Positions 1 through 8,269 of a stretch of 64,000 nucleotides of DNA are shown in pieces; within the stretch, counting starts at the first letter, position 1; each line of letters begins with the position of its first letter. A model generated the notes under the pieces. It did no database searches, had not been told where the DNA came from, and saw only the letters and a list, made by a program, of their open reading frames with translations. The stretch is from CAZAFN01 sp964484795 (GTDB lineage: Bacteria; Pseudomonadota; Alphaproteobacteria; Methylaequorales; Methylaequoraceae). Made by a program: the position numbers and the translations under genes. The stretch is from NCBI GenBank assembly GCA_964484795.1, contig CAZAFN010000004.1:15054-79053 (forward strand). Direction: 5' to 3'.

Positions 1-316
1 TAGAAATTTTAACTTGTTTCTCTTTCAATTCTGAACCTGGAATTTCCTGTTCAAAATTGTCTAGCTCAATTGTAACCTCAGAAAAATTTTTAGCCGGTAG
101 ATTTTGAGTTCCATTGAAAATTACATCCTCCATAGATCCAGATCTTAAACTTTTAGATGATGACTCTCCCATAACCCATCTAATTGCCTCAAAAATGTTA
201 GACTTTCCACAACCATTTGGCCCAATTATGCCGGTTACCCCATCTTCTATTAATAGTTCAGTGGGGTACGCAAAAGATTTGAAACCAGAAATTTTTAATT
301 TTGTGACTGTAAACAA
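1..316 (-). CDS. smc: Chromosome segregation protein SMC (N-terminal part)
   Basis: Reading the minus strand from a TTG at 316 gives an uninterrupted frame that runs off the left edge (about 105 codons seen). It carries the SMC head start: GFKSFA at residues 11-16, the Walker A loop GPNGCGKS at 32-39, and the family signature RWVMGESS just after it. SMC is the ATPase of the condensin-like complex that organises and segregates the chromosome. The TTG start lies only 5 bases after the stop of the dsbA-like gene, so the two are probably co-transcribed. An upstream stop leaves TTG (or an ATT) as the only plausible start. smc-dsbA-dciA-mutY is a familiar alphaproteobacterial neighbourhood. Confidence 0.93.
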   Translation of the reverse strand, partial: MFTVTKLKISGFKSFAYPTELLIEDGVTGIIGPNGCGKSNIFEAIRWVMGESSSKSLRSGSMEDVIFNGTQNLPAKNFSEVTIELDNFEQEIPGSELKEKQVKIS

Positions 317-320
317 TTTA

Positions 321-935
321 CTAATTTAGTAAAGATTCTATTTTTAATTTTAGAGCATCGAAAGTAAGATCACCCTTGTATTTTTCTCCATTCAGATAAA
401 TTGTGGGAGTAGCTGTTATGTCAAATTTTTTTGATGATTTTAATCTTTCTTTTAAGAGTCCATCCTCGATAGATTTATTTCCAACACAAACTTTGATTTC
501 ATCATTTTTTAATCCACCTAGTTTTGCAATTTTTAGCAGTGATTTGAATGGATCTTGAGTTCTTGTCCAATCTTTTTGTTTGCTGTATAGAACTTTAAGA
601 AAGCTGAAAAATTTTTTTTCTCCAGAGCATCTGGCAATTACAGATGCTTTAAGAGCATACTTATCTAGTGGAAAATCTTTGTAGGTAAAAAAAATTTTTC
701 CACTTTCAATGTATTTTTTTTTGAGTTTCGGAAAAACTTCATTATGAAACGTTGCACAATGTCCACATGTTAAAGAGGCAAATTCAACCATTTTTATTGG
801 TGCAGATTCAATTCCTATGGTTTTATCGTTAAGTGCTTCAATTGTGTCAACAATTCTAGCATTAACAATTGAATGATTTAATAGGAAAAAAACACCAAAT
901 AAAATTGTAGTTTTTCTAATAAAAATTTTGATCAT
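321..935 (-). CDS. DsbA-family thiol:disulfide oxidoreductase, periplasmic
   Basis: This 204-residue protein has an N-terminal hydrophobic signal peptide (about residues 5-26), then a thioredoxin fold with the active site CGHC at 57-60 and a cis-proline loop (TPT) near residue 175. This is the DsbA/27-kDa outer membrane protein type found next to smc in many Alphaproteobacteria. It probably introduces or shuffles disulfides in exported proteins, for example the XoxF and EipB-like proteins encoded in this window (inference). It follows dciA by 37 bases and precedes smc by 5, consistent with one dciA-dsbA-smc transcript. Confidence 0.88.
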   Translation of the reverse strand: MIKIFIRKTTILFGVFFLLNHSIVNARIVDTIEALNDKTIGIESAPIKMVEFASLTCGHCATFHNEVFPKLKKKYIESGKIFFTYKDFPLDKYALKASVIARCSGEKKFFSFLKVLYSKQKDWTRTQDPFKSLLKIAKLGGLKNDEIKVCVGNKSIEDGLLKERLKSSKKFDITATPTIYLNGEKYKGDLTFDALKLKIESLLN

Positions 936-972
936 AAATCGAATAAAATTTAATAATTTCTAACATAAAAAA

Positions 973-1302
973 TTAGTATTGTAATGATTTTTTGAACTTT
1001 ATATCATCAACAAAATTTTTTAGAAAAAACCCATTTATTTTGTGTTTTATTTCTTCTGATGAATAAGAAATTTCTAAGAGGTCATTTTGATTTGAAATTA
1101 GTGTTAAAATATTTTTGTCATTTATTTTTCTGATAGAATGAACAAAACATTTTTTAGCAAGATTTTTTCCAAGTATTTTTTCCCAATTCATTTTTAATTC
1201 AAGAAGCCTAGAGCCATTTTTCTTTCTTAGTGGTTTTAAGATATTTGGCAAAAGAGTTGAAATATTAACTGGTGATTTTGTATAATTTCTTTTGTTAGGC
1301 AT
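973..1302 (-). CDS. DciA-like protein (DUF721), probable replicative-helicase loader
   Basis: This 109-residue protein matches the DUF721/DciA family in size and layout: a basic N-terminus, a helix with the W-x-x-I-x-G pattern (NWEKILGKNLA, about residues 39-49) and a short beta-rich C-terminal half. DciA is the ancestral DnaB-associated operator of replication initiation in bacteria lacking DnaC or DnaI. Its ATG occupies 1302-1300, and the divergent mutY ATG starts at 1301, so both start codons lie in one palindromic CATG. Family assignment is by pattern recognition. The position between mutY and dsbA/smc supports it. Confidence 0.72.
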   Translation of the reverse strand: MPNKRNYTKSPVNISTLLPNILKPLRKKNGSRLLELKMNWEKILGKNLAKKCFVHSIRKINDKNILTLISNQNDLLEISYSSEEIKHKINGFFLKNFVDDIKFKKSLQY

Positions 1303-2374
1303 GTTTGAAGAATATCACATAAACGATGATTTTAAGAGTAGCTGGAGAAAAAAATTATTAAATTGGTATAGTTTTAATAAGAGGGATTTGCCATGGAGGC
1401 GAAAAGAAAATCAAAATTTTTATCGCATATGGATTTCAGAGGTAATGCTACAGCAAACAAGTGTTAATACAGTCATACCTTATTACAATGAATTTATAAA
1501 AAGATGGCCAAACCTGGAGTCTTTTTTTAGTGCAAGTTTAGATGAGATTCTCTACTTGTGGCAAGGTTTGGGTTATTATCAAAGAGCCAAGAATCTTTTT
1601 AGGGCCAAGGAATTTCTGAAAAAAAAAGAGATCACAATTAATTCAGACAATTTAAAGAAACTTCCAGGTATTGGTGAATATATTTCAAGTGCAATTAGCG
1701 CCATATTATGCGATGAATCATGCGCAGTAATTGATGGAAATATTAAAAGAATTCTTTCTAGAGCTTTTAATATCAACCATTTAACACCATTTTTTAATAA
1801 AAAAATTTCCTTTATAGCAGAGAAATTAACTCCTCCTAAAAATAACAAACTTTATTGTCAATCTCTAATGGATTTAGCTAATTTGATCTGCAAACCTAAA
1901 ATTCCTCTTTGCAACTCTTGCCCAATAAATAATCAATGCTTGAATAAAAATAAATTGATTAAAACAAAAAAAATAAAAGTTAAAAGATTAGAAAAGAAAA
2001 TGAAAGTTGGTGCAATTTTTTTCATAAGATATTCAGATGAATTTCTTGTTGAAAAATCCAAAAAAAGATTGTTGGAGGGTATGTCTAGTTTTCCTGTAAC
2101 GGATTTTGTTGAATTGTTAAAAGGGCAAAAAAAATTGGTGATTCAAGAAAAATTGATAAAAAATTGGCTTAGATTTTATAATTTAAGAAGTTTATTTAAA
2201 TTTAATCAAGAAATTGACCACGAATTTAGTCATTTTCATTTGAAACTATTGATAGTTGAGATAAAATTAAAGGAGAGAGCCAGCTTTAAAAATTTTGTTT
2301 GGCAGGATCTTAAAAAGTTTGAAGGAAGGGCAATTTCCAAATTGATGGAGAAAGTGAAATATAAAGTTTTATGA
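1301..2374 (+). CDS. mutY: A/G-specific adenine glycosylase MutY
   Basis: Base-excision repair enzyme that removes adenine mispaired with 8-oxoguanine. The 357-residue product has the catalytic Glu in SEVMLQQT, a helix-hairpin-helix with LPGIGEY, the catalytic Asp in VIDGN, and an iron-sulfur loop with C-x6-C-x2-C-x5-C spacing (CKPKIPLCNSCPINNQC). A shortened NUDIX-like C-terminal domain follows. ATG at 1301 is preferred; an in-frame TTG at 1292 would run into dciA. The gene ends in ATGA overlapping the next gene, so it is probably translationally coupled to the PepSY gene. Confidence 0.95.
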   Translation: MFEEYHINDDFKSSWRKKLLNWYSFNKRDLPWRRKENQNFYRIWISEVMLQQTSVNTVIPYYNEFIKRWPNLESFFSASLDEILYLWQGLGYYQRAKNLFRAKEFLKKKEITINSDNLKKLPGIGEYISSAISAILCDESCAVIDGNIKRILSRAFNINHLTPFFNKKISFIAEKLTPPKNNKLYCQSLMDLANLICKPKIPLCNSCPINNQCLNKNKLIKTKKIKVKRLEKKMKVGAIFFIRYSDEFLVEKSKKRLLEGMSSFPVTDFVELLKGQKKLVIQEKLIKNWLRFYNLRSLFKFNQEIDHEFSHFHLKLLIVEIKLKERASFKNFVWQDLKKFEGRAISKLMEKVKYKVL

Positions 2375-2700
2375 GATTTTTTTTGTACACAACTTTATTT
2401 TTTTTGTTTATACAAACATTGAGTTCTCAGGATAGTTTTTCTAATTTTGAAGAGAGTGACCATGAAAAAGCAATTAGAGCAGTTAATGATGGTGAAATAT
2501 TGCCTTTGAACCAAATACTTAATAGAGTAAGTAGTGAATTTTCTGGAAGAGTAATTTCCATAAATCTTAAGGATAATGAAAAGGGACTATTTGGTTGGGT
2601 TTACGATATAATGATAATTGACAAAAACAATCAAGTGAAACAACTTAGGGTAGATGCAGGAACTTCAACAATATTGTCAGTTAAATCGGGGGGTGAATGA
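2371..2700 (+). CDS. Small periplasmic PepSY-domain protein (FeuN-like)
   Basis: This 109-residue protein has a signal peptide (about 1-19) and one PepSY domain. Recognisable PepSY features are GEILPLNQIL near residues 43-52, GRVI, WVYDI near 74-78 and the terminal VDAGTSTIL pattern. It overlaps mutY by 4 bases and the following response-regulator gene by 4 bases, so the three are almost certainly one transcript. In rhizobia a small exported protein, FeuN, encoded with the FeuP/FeuQ two-component system, restrains that sensor. The same arrangement here suggests a sensor-modulating role. The domain call is from sequence; the role is inference. Confidence 0.75.
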   Translation: MRFFLYTTLFFLFIQTLSSQDSFSNFEESDHEKAIRAVNDGEILPLNQILNRVSSEFSGRVISINLKDNEKGLFGWVYDIMIIDKNNQVKQLRVDAGTSTILSVKSGGE

Positions 2701-3365
2701 TGAGAATACTCGTAGTTGAGGACGATCCAAATTTAAATGATCAAATCAGACAGTCATTAGAGGATAGTGGCTACTCAGTTGATTCTGCTGCTGATGGTGA
2801 AGAGGGACATTTTCTTGGAGATACTGAACCATATGATGCTATTGTTTTAGACTTAGGTTTACCAAAGGTAGATGGAATTACTGTTTTAGAAAAATGGAGA
2901 AAAGAAAAGAAAAACTTCCCTGTTCTCATTTTAACAGCCAGAGATCAGTGGAGTGACAAGGTTTCTGGTTTTGATGCTGGTGCAGATGATTATGTCACGA
3001 AACCATTCCAGATGGAAGAGTTGCTTGCTAGGCTTAGAGCACTGATCAGAAGATCAGCCGGGCATGCAACTTCAGATATTGAATGCGGTCCTTTAAAAAT
3101 TGATACTAAGTCTAACAAAGTCTTTTTGAATGGAACAAAACTTAAATTGACATCTCATGAGTATAAGATAATTGAATATTTTCTTCATCATCAAGATAAG
3201 GTGATTACAAGAACGGAATTGGTTGAACATATTTATGACCAAGATTTTGATAGAGATTCGAATACTATTGAAGTATTTATTGGAAGATTAAGAAAAAAGA
3301 TGGGAATGGATCTTATTAAGACTGAAAGAGGATATGGTTATAGATTGTCAATAGACAAAGAATAA
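2697..3365 (+). CDS. OmpR/PhoB-family response regulator
   Basis: An N-terminal receiver domain has acidic residues EDD at 7-9 (counting from the second Met), the phospho-acceptor Asp near 51 in VLDLGLP, and the conserved Lys in TKPF. A C-terminal winged-helix DNA-binding domain of the OmpR type follows (LTSHEYKIIEYF, NTIEVFIGRLRKK, RGYGYRL). Two adjacent ATGs (2697 and 2700) can start it; the first overlaps the PepSY stop as ATGA. It sits between the PepSY protein and its histidine kinase. The closest remembered relatives are PhoP/FeuP of Alphaproteobacteria. The target genes are not evident here. Confidence 0.92.
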   Translation: MMRILVVEDDPNLNDQIRQSLEDSGYSVDSAADGEEGHFLGDTEPYDAIVLDLGLPKVDGITVLEKWRKEKKNFPVLILTARDQWSDKVSGFDAGADDYVTKPFQMEELLARLRALIRRSAGHATSDIECGPLKIDTKSNKVFLNGTKLKLTSHEYKIIEYFLHHQDKVITRTELVEHIYDQDFDRDSNTIEVFIGRLRKKMGMDLIKTERGYGYRLSIDKE

Positions 3366-3369
3366 AAAA

Positions 3370-4719
3370 ATGAATTCACTAGCAGTCAGACTGTTCTTTA
3401 GCGCAACTATTTGGATAATTTTTGCTTTGGTGGCAACTGGAGTTTTTTTATCAGACCTTAATACAAAATCAAATTTTAAAGCCTTTGATGACAGGCTAAA
3501 TCTTCATCTTGAAACATTAATAGGTGCTAGTCGAGTGGACTCTTCCGATGGAATTACAGTAGTTAGTTCAATTGGAGACCCTAGGTTTTTTCAACCTTAC
3601 TCTGGTTGGTATTGGCAAATTAATAGTGGTGCAAGAACATTGAGTAGATCAAGATCAATGTGGGATCAGGTATTTACTTTAGATAAAAGATTAATTGGAG
3701 GGCGATCTCAATTTATAGATGCTGCTAGAAATCAAAAAGATGAAAAAAAAATAATAGAAAAAAAAACCTTGCATATCGTTGAAAGACAGATTTCTTTTCC
3801 AGGGATTCCGACACCTTTAAATTTTTTAGTTTCTGGTGATACTAAAGAGTATGAGGAAAACATAAAAAAATTTGATAATACTTTGTTTGCAGCTCTCATT
3901 GTTCTTGGGGTAGGTCTAATGATCTCAGTTTTTCTTCAGGTTAAATATGGGTTACTTCCTTTAAATAAAATTAAACATTCATTATTTAAAATTCGTAATG
4001 GTGATGAAAAGAAATTGAAAGATCCTTACCCTATGGAAGTGCAACCTCTTGCAACGGAAATAAATGATCTCTTGGAGCATAATGAAAAAATTGTTGATAG
4101 AGCTAAGACACATGTAGGGAATTTAGCGCATGTTCTAAAAACCCCGCTGGCTGTAATTTCCAACGAGATAAAAGATGAAAACCAAATTATGGACAGTCAA
4201 GTTTCATTAATGAAAAAACATATTGATAGATACCTAAAAAAAGCTTACATAGAGTCCTTAGGTAAGGTCACAAAAGAAAAAATTAATATTTTTGAACTGA
4301 CCAGTAAAATGTTGGGAGTTTTTAAAAAATTATATCCGAATATGGAAATTAAATTTGATCAGAAAATTACTGATTTATGCGTTTTTAGTAGTTTGGAAGA
4401 TATGGAGGAGGTGATAGGTAATGTAATAGAGAATGCTTGTAAGTGGGGAAAGAGAAAAATTAAAATTAAAGTTGAGAAAAATTCTGAATTTGAAGTTGGG
4501 ATTTCCATTTCTGACGATGGTCCTGGTCTTCGACCTGAAGAGGTTGAAAAGGTTTTTGCAAGAGGGTTTAGATTAGATGAGCAAAAACCAGGAACTGGTT
4601 TAGGTTTGAATATTGTGAAAGATATTGTTGAAACCCTGAAGGGGAAAGTTTGGTTGAAAAAATCAAAAATTTTAGGTGGTCTTCAAGTAAATGTTGTTTT
4701 ACCGATTTCAAGAGTTTAG
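3370..4719 (+). CDS. Membrane sensor histidine kinase, PhoQ/FeuQ-like
   Basis: This 449-residue sensor has a first transmembrane segment at about 9-30, a periplasmic region of about 140 residues, a second transmembrane segment near 171-192, a HAMP-like linker, and a catalytic core. The phospho-acceptor is His about 254 in NLAHVLKTPL, the PhoQ-type H-box. The ATPase domain has the N-box (ENACKWG), DDGPGL and GTGLGL. It starts 4 bases after the response regulator and is surely its partner. Its 3' end overlaps the convergent rnhB by 12 bases. The stimulus is unknown; the PhoQ/FeuQ resemblance suggests sensing envelope or ionic conditions. Confidence 0.9.
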   Translation: MNSLAVRLFFSATIWIIFALVATGVFLSDLNTKSNFKAFDDRLNLHLETLIGASRVDSSDGITVVSSIGDPRFFQPYSGWYWQINSGARTLSRSRSMWDQVFTLDKRLIGGRSQFIDAARNQKDEKKIIEKKTLHIVERQISFPGIPTPLNFLVSGDTKEYEENIKKFDNTLFAALIVLGVGLMISVFLQVKYGLLPLNKIKHSLFKIRNGDEKKLKDPYPMEVQPLATEINDLLEHNEKIVDRAKTHVGNLAHVLKTPLAVISNEIKDENQIMDSQVSLMKKHIDRYLKKAYIESLGKVTKEKINIFELTSKMLGVFKKLYPNMEIKFDQKITDLCVFSSLEDMEEVIGNVIENACKWGKRKIKIKVEKNSEFEVGISISDDGPGLRPEEVEKVFARGFRLDEQKPGTGLGLNIVKDIVETLKGKVWLKKSKILGGLQVNVVLPISRV

Positions 4720-5310
4720 AATTTTTTGGCTTATAAAACTTTTTCTATGTAAGAAAGTTATCCCAAATTTTCTGATGGCTTCAACATGTTTTTTTGTTCC
4801 ATACCCTTTATTTTTATTCCAATCGTATTCAGGAAATTTTTTTGAGAATTCTTTCATTATGGAATCTCTATGAGTTTTAGCTAAAATAGATGCTGCAGCA
4901 ATTGCGACAGATTTCTGGTCACCTTTTATTAAAAAACTTGTGCGTTTGTTTAAATGAAACGACTCCGTACCATCAATTCGAACTTTATTAGGAAATTCTG
5001 AAAATCGCTCAAAAGATCTTTGCATTGACAGTGTTGTAGCTTTTAGAATATTTAAGCAATCAACTTCTTCATTACTAGCCATACCATAAGAATATATAGA
5101 GAATTTTTTTATGAATTTTGAGAGTTCATCCCTTTTTTTTTCTGTTAATTTTTTTGAATCATTAATTTCTTTGACCATATTTTCTTTTAATATTGATTGT
5201 CTTAATAATACTGCACAAGAAACTACAGGGCCACACAAGGCTCCTCTTCCAACCTCGTCAATTCCTATTACTTCTGCATCAATGTCTTTAAAAAAATCTT
5301 GATTGATCAT
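4708..5310 (-). CDS. rnhB: Ribonuclease HII
   Basis: This 200-residue enzyme cleaves RNA, including single ribonucleotides, in RNA-DNA hybrids. It shows the RNase HII motifs in order: GIDEVGRGALCGPVV (about 16-30), the NDSKKL motif near 50-55, an IDG Asp near 113 and the KGDQKS / SILAKTHRD region near 128-148. The start is ATG at 5310, divergent from the pentapeptide-repeat gene. The C-terminus overlaps the convergent kinase gene by 12 bases. Length and motifs are typical of the family. Confidence 0.95.
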   Translation of the reverse strand: MINQDFFKDIDAEVIGIDEVGRGALCGPVVSCAVLLRQSILKENMVKEINDSKKLTEKKRDELSKFIKKFSIYSYGMASNEEVDCLNILKATTLSMQRSFERFSEFPNKVRIDGTESFHLNKRTSFLIKGDQKSVAIAAASILAKTHRDSIMKEFSKKFPEYDWNKNKGYGTKKHVEAIRKFGITFLHRKSFISQKILNS

Positions 5311-5312
5311 AT

Positions 5313-5341
5313 TTGAAAAAACTGTTTACTTATATTATTAA
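5313..5341 (+). promoter_or_regulatory. Candidate sigma-70 promoter for the pentapeptide-repeat gene
   Basis: TTGAAA at 5313-5318 and TATTAA at 5336-5341 are separated by 17 bases, and the ATG follows at 5360. This lies in the 49-base divergent spacer with rnhB. It is a plausible promoter, but in such AT-rich DNA chance matches are common. Confidence 0.35.
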
Positions 5342-5359
5342 ATAGTTGATATATTTGTT

Positions 5360-5881
5360 ATGTTTTTTTCTTTAATTAAAATTTTTGTTTTGACAGTTTT
5401 TTTTTCCACAAGTTTTTTTGATGTTTTTGCGTTAAATGATGCGCATTATGAGAAATATAAAATCAGCAAGAATTGTGAATATTGTGATTTAAGCGACGCC
5501 AAGTTAGATGAACTTAATCTTCAAGGTTCTAATCTACAAAATGCAAAGCTTGAAAATGCAACTTTGATTGGTTCAGATTTGTCTCCTAAGAAGATGGAGA
5601 AGACTACGTTATTCACTAATTTAGAAAATACAAACTTTAGAAATGCCAATCTAAAAGATACAGATCTAACGTTAAGTAAAATGTCTAGCAGTTACTTCAA
5701 AGGAGCTAACCTAGAGAACGCAAAATTAATAAAGAGTGATTTGTCATTAGGTAATTTTAGCCAGGTTAATTTTACTGGTGCAGATTTAACAGGAGCAATT
5801 CTTGAAAACACTAATTTAAAAGATGCGGTTTTTTGCAGAACTACAATGCCTTCAGGTAAAAAAAATAATTCTGGGTGTTAA
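5360..5881 (+). CDS. Exported pentapeptide-repeat protein
   Basis: This 173-residue protein has a signal peptide (about 1-24, ending near FDVFA) and then runs of A(N/D)LxN-type pentapeptide repeats (for example ANLKDTDL, ANLENAKL, ADLTGAIL) from about residue 40 to 163. Such repeats form a right-handed quadrilateral beta helix. Two Cys near residues 38 and 41 (NCEYC) and two near the C-terminus (FCR, GC) could form disulfides. Its function is unknown; no partner gene is evident. It converges on, and overlaps by 4 bases, the Sel1-repeat gene. Confidence 0.8.
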   Translation: MFFSLIKIFVLTVFFSTSFFDVFALNDAHYEKYKISKNCEYCDLSDAKLDELNLQGSNLQNAKLENATLIGSDLSPKKMEKTTLFTNLENTNFRNANLKDTDLTLSKMSSSYFKGANLENAKLIKSDLSLGNFSQVNFTGADLTGAILENTNLKDAVFCRTTMPSGKKNNSGC

Positions 5882-6366
5882 TTTTTTTTTTCAGGAACTT
5901 TGACTTTCCAATCCCTAGCAAGTTGGTTTGCCTCTTCAACTTGTTTTTTTGTTAATGAACTGAATATTTTCTCATAATAATTCTGAGCATCTTGGTCACC
6001 TTTTACTCCAGCAAGTATGAACCATTTTAAAGCCACCACTTTGTCTACTTTTACTCCTCTACCTTCGGCATAAATTTCACCAACATTATATTGTGCAGTT
6101 GGAAATCCACGATTTGCTGATTCTAAATAGTAATTGAGTGATAATTCAAGGTCCATTTTTACACCCTCTCCTTTTTCGTGCAAATAACCGAGATTATTTA
6201 GTGCAACGATATCTCCTTGGTCAGCTAGATTTTTCCATATTTCAAATGCTTTTTGATGATCTCCATCATTGTATGCCAATTGAGCGTCATACAGAGAAAT
6301 TTCCTCAGAAAAAACTTGAAAAGCTCCAAGAAACAATAAAAATAAAAAAAAAATTTTTTTATGCAT
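5878..6366 (-). CDS. Exported Sel1-repeat (TPR-like) protein
   Basis: The start is set at the ATG at 6366, because residues from there form a clear signal peptide (MHKKIFFLF, cleavage near FSEE); a longer frame to 6429 has no such feature. The mature part holds three to four Sel1-type repeats with the A-x-N-x-L-G-x-x-Y/E-G-x-G pattern (ALNNLGYLHEKGEGV, AQYNVGEIYAEGRGV). Sel1 repeats are protein-binding scaffolds. The gene sits immediately upstream of, and divergent from, the XoxF dehydrogenase gene. Any link to alcohol oxidation is only positional. Confidence 0.78.
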   Translation of the reverse strand: MHKKIFFLFLLFLGAFQVFSEEISLYDAQLAYNDGDHQKAFEIWKNLADQGDIVALNNLGYLHEKGEGVKMDLELSLNYYLESANRGFPTAQYNVGEIYAEGRGVKVDKVVALKWFILAGVKGDQDAQNYYEKIFSSLTKKQVEEANQLARDWKVKVPEKKN

Positions 6367-6453
6367 CAAATTTACAAGATTACAAATTAATTTAGCCACG
6401 GAACCTAGCACACTTTCTGCCCATTTCAAATGAAAATAATATTTATTTTTAAT

Positions 6454-6483
6454 TTGAATAATACCAAATTTTGATTATATAAT
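6454..6483 (+). promoter_or_regulatory. Candidate promoter of the PQQ-dehydrogenase gene
   Basis: TTGAAT at 6454-6459 and a perfect TATAAT at 6478-6483 are spaced by 18 bases, about 60 bases before the ATG. It is the best promoter-like element in the Sel1/xoxF divergent spacer and would leave a leader of roughly 50 bases. Confidence 0.45.
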
Positions 6484-6517
6484 GATACTAATCTTAATAT
6501 TAACACTAAACTTTATT

Positions 6518-6536
6518 GCGTTTTTGACGCAGGAGG
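6518..6536 (+). promoter_or_regulatory. Strong Shine-Dalgarno preceded by a small hairpin (xoxF leader)
   Basis: AGGAGG at 6531-6536 lies 7 bases before the ATG at 6544, an unusually strong ribosome site for this window. It directly abuts a small GCGT/ACGC hairpin (arms 6518-6521 and 6527-6530, T-rich loop). This fits a highly expressed protein. Confidence 0.5.
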
Positions 6537-6543
6537 AAATTTT

Positions 6544-8211
6544 ATGGTAAATTTACCAAAATTATTGTTTGGTCTAGTGGCTTCTTCGTTTTTTGCATTA
6601 AATGCTAATGCAGCAGATACGAATGTTTCTCAAGAGATGCTCAGCAGAGCAGATTCTGACAGTAGCAATTTTCTGCATACGAATGGTAACTATGAACAAA
6701 CTCGTTTCTATCCAAATAGCCAGATTAACACGAAAAATGTATCAAAACTTGTGCCGGCTTGGATTTTCCAAACTGAAGTTGTTGACTCAATGGAAACTTC
6801 ACCAATTATTGTTAATGGTGTAATGTATGTTTCAACTTCATTTAGTCATGCTTATGCATTAGATGCTAAGACTGGTGAAGAAATTTGGCACTACAAACAT
6901 AAAATGGGTCCAATAACTACTTATTGTTGCGGTCCTAACAACCGTGGAGTTGCAGTGAAAGACGATAAAGTTTTTCTAGCAACACTTGATGCAAAAGTTG
7001 TTGGTTTGAATGCTAAGACAGGAAGAAAACTTTGGGAAACTCAGCTTGCTGATCCAGAGCTTGGATATTCTGAAACAATGGCTCCTACAGTTGTTGGTAA
7101 CAAAGTTCTTATTGGTACTAACGGTGGAGAATATGGAATAAGAGGTTTTGTTAAAGCTCTTGATGCTAATTCTGGAAAGGTCCTGTGGACTTTTTATTCA
7201 ATTCCAGAAAATTCTGTTGGTGTATGGGAAACACATGATGCAACAGGTCGTGATATGCTTAGAGACATTAAAGCTGAAAAAGCTGCTCTAAAAAAACTAG
7301 GTGATCCATATCAAACACTTGGTGGTGGCGTATGGCAAAACCCAGCAGTAGATGAAGAAACTGGAACAGTTTATTTTGTTGTAGGAAACCCATCTCCAGA
7401 TTTAGATGGTTCAATTAGACCAGGTGACAATCTTTATACAAACTCTGTTGTTGCTGTTGATCTTGAAAGTGGTAAATACAAATGCCATTTTCAGTACATC
7501 GCTCATGACGTTTGGGATTTAGATGCAGTTTCGCCTGTAATCATAACACCGGTGAAAAATAAAGCTGGTAAGACGGTTAAAGGTTTGCTTCATGGTGGTA
7601 AAACAGGTCATGTTTATGTTCATGATGCAAAAGATTGTTCTCTAATCCGTTTTTCAGAAGCAATGGTTCCACAGGAAAATATGTGGGTTCTTCCAACGAA
7701 AGCTGGTAAGAGAATGCTTCCTGGTGCAAATGGTGGTGTTGAATGGTCTCCAATGACAGTTAATCCTAAATTAGGTCTGACCTATGCGATTAATCTTCAT
7801 CAACCTATGACTTATCATGTTGAAAGCACTCCTTACCCTGGTGGTAAACTTTGGCTTGGTGGTGCATTCAAAGTAATTCCTGGTGAGCAGCAGTGGGGTA
7901 ACATTACTGCAGTTGACTACAATACTGGGAAGATTAAGTGGAAAGTTAAAACTGATCAACCTATGATTGGTGGAATTTTGGCTACAGCTGGCGGATTAGT
8001 ATTTGCTGGTGAAGGTAATGGTTGGTTTAGAGCATACGATGCCAAATCAGGATCAAAATTATGGCAATTCCAAGCAGGTGCTGGAGTTAACGCTCCTCCA
8101 TCTTCATTCAGTATTGATGGCGAGCAATATATCGTTGTTGCTGCTGGTGGGAATGTTCAGCTAAATTATAAGCGTGGTAATAATATCATTGCTTTTAAGC
8201 TAGCTAAGTAA
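6544..8211 (+). CDS. xoxF: PQQ-dependent alcohol (methanol) dehydrogenase, XoxF/lanthanide type
   Basis: This periplasmic quinoprotein oxidises methanol or other short alcohols and passes electrons to cytochrome c. A signal peptide ends at about residue 23 (ANA-A). The eight-bladed propeller shows W-motif repeats and the vicinal Cys pair C128-C129 (TTYCCG) that sits over PQQ. Candidate ligands and catalytic residues are E196, N282 (GNPSP) and D325. The motif WDLD at 324-327 supplies the extra Asp (D327) that marks lanthanide-binding XoxF/PedH-type enzymes; calcium MxaF has Ala there. At 555 residues it is slightly shorter than classical XoxF. Codon use looks less AT-extreme than in its neighbours, as expected for high expression. 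Substrate range cannot be read from sequence. Confidence 0.9.
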   Translation: MVNLPKLLFGLVASSFFALNANAADTNVSQEMLSRADSDSSNFLHTNGNYEQTRFYPNSQINTKNVSKLVPAWIFQTEVVDSMETSPIIVNGVMYVSTSFSHAYALDAKTGEEIWHYKHKMGPITTYCCGPNNRGVAVKDDKVFLATLDAKVVGLNAKTGRKLWETQLADPELGYSETMAPTVVGNKVLIGTNGGEYGIRGFVKALDANSGKVLWTFYSIPENSVGVWETHDATGRDMLRDIKAEKAALKKLGDPYQTLGGGVWQNPAVDEETGTVYFVVGNPSPDLDGSIRPGDNLYTNSVVAVDLESGKYKCHFQYIAHDVWDLDAVSPVIITPVKNKAGKTVKGLLHGGKTGHVYVHDAKDCSLIRFSEAMVPQENMWVLPTKAGKRMLPGANGGVEWSPMTVNPKLGLTYAINLHQPMTYHVESTPYPGGKLWLGGAFKVIPGEQQWGNITAVDYNTGKIKWKVKTDQPMIGGILATAGGLVFAGEGNGWFRAYDAKSGSKLWQFQAGAGVNAPPSSFSIDGEQYIVVAAGGNVQLNYKRGNNIIAFKLAK

Positions 8212-8229
8212 TTTAATTTTTCAAAGGAA

Positions 8230-8264
8230 GGGGCTATGAAAATTCTCATAGCCCCTTTTTTTTT
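8230..8264 (+). terminator. Rho-independent terminator after xoxF
   Basis: A perfect 10-bp stem (arms 8230-8239 GGGGCTATGA and 8246-8255 TCATAGCCCC) with a six-base loop is followed by nine T residues (8256-8264). It lies 18 bases after the xoxF stop and ends 5 bases before the cytochrome ATG, so read-through would be needed for co-transcription. Confidence 0.92.
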
Positions 8265-8269
8265 GTATT

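Noticed and set aside
114..329. A 71-codon plus-strand frame at the left edge
   Set aside because: The opposite strand encodes the conserved SMC head with an intact Walker A motif; the plus-strand frame is its antisense shadow.
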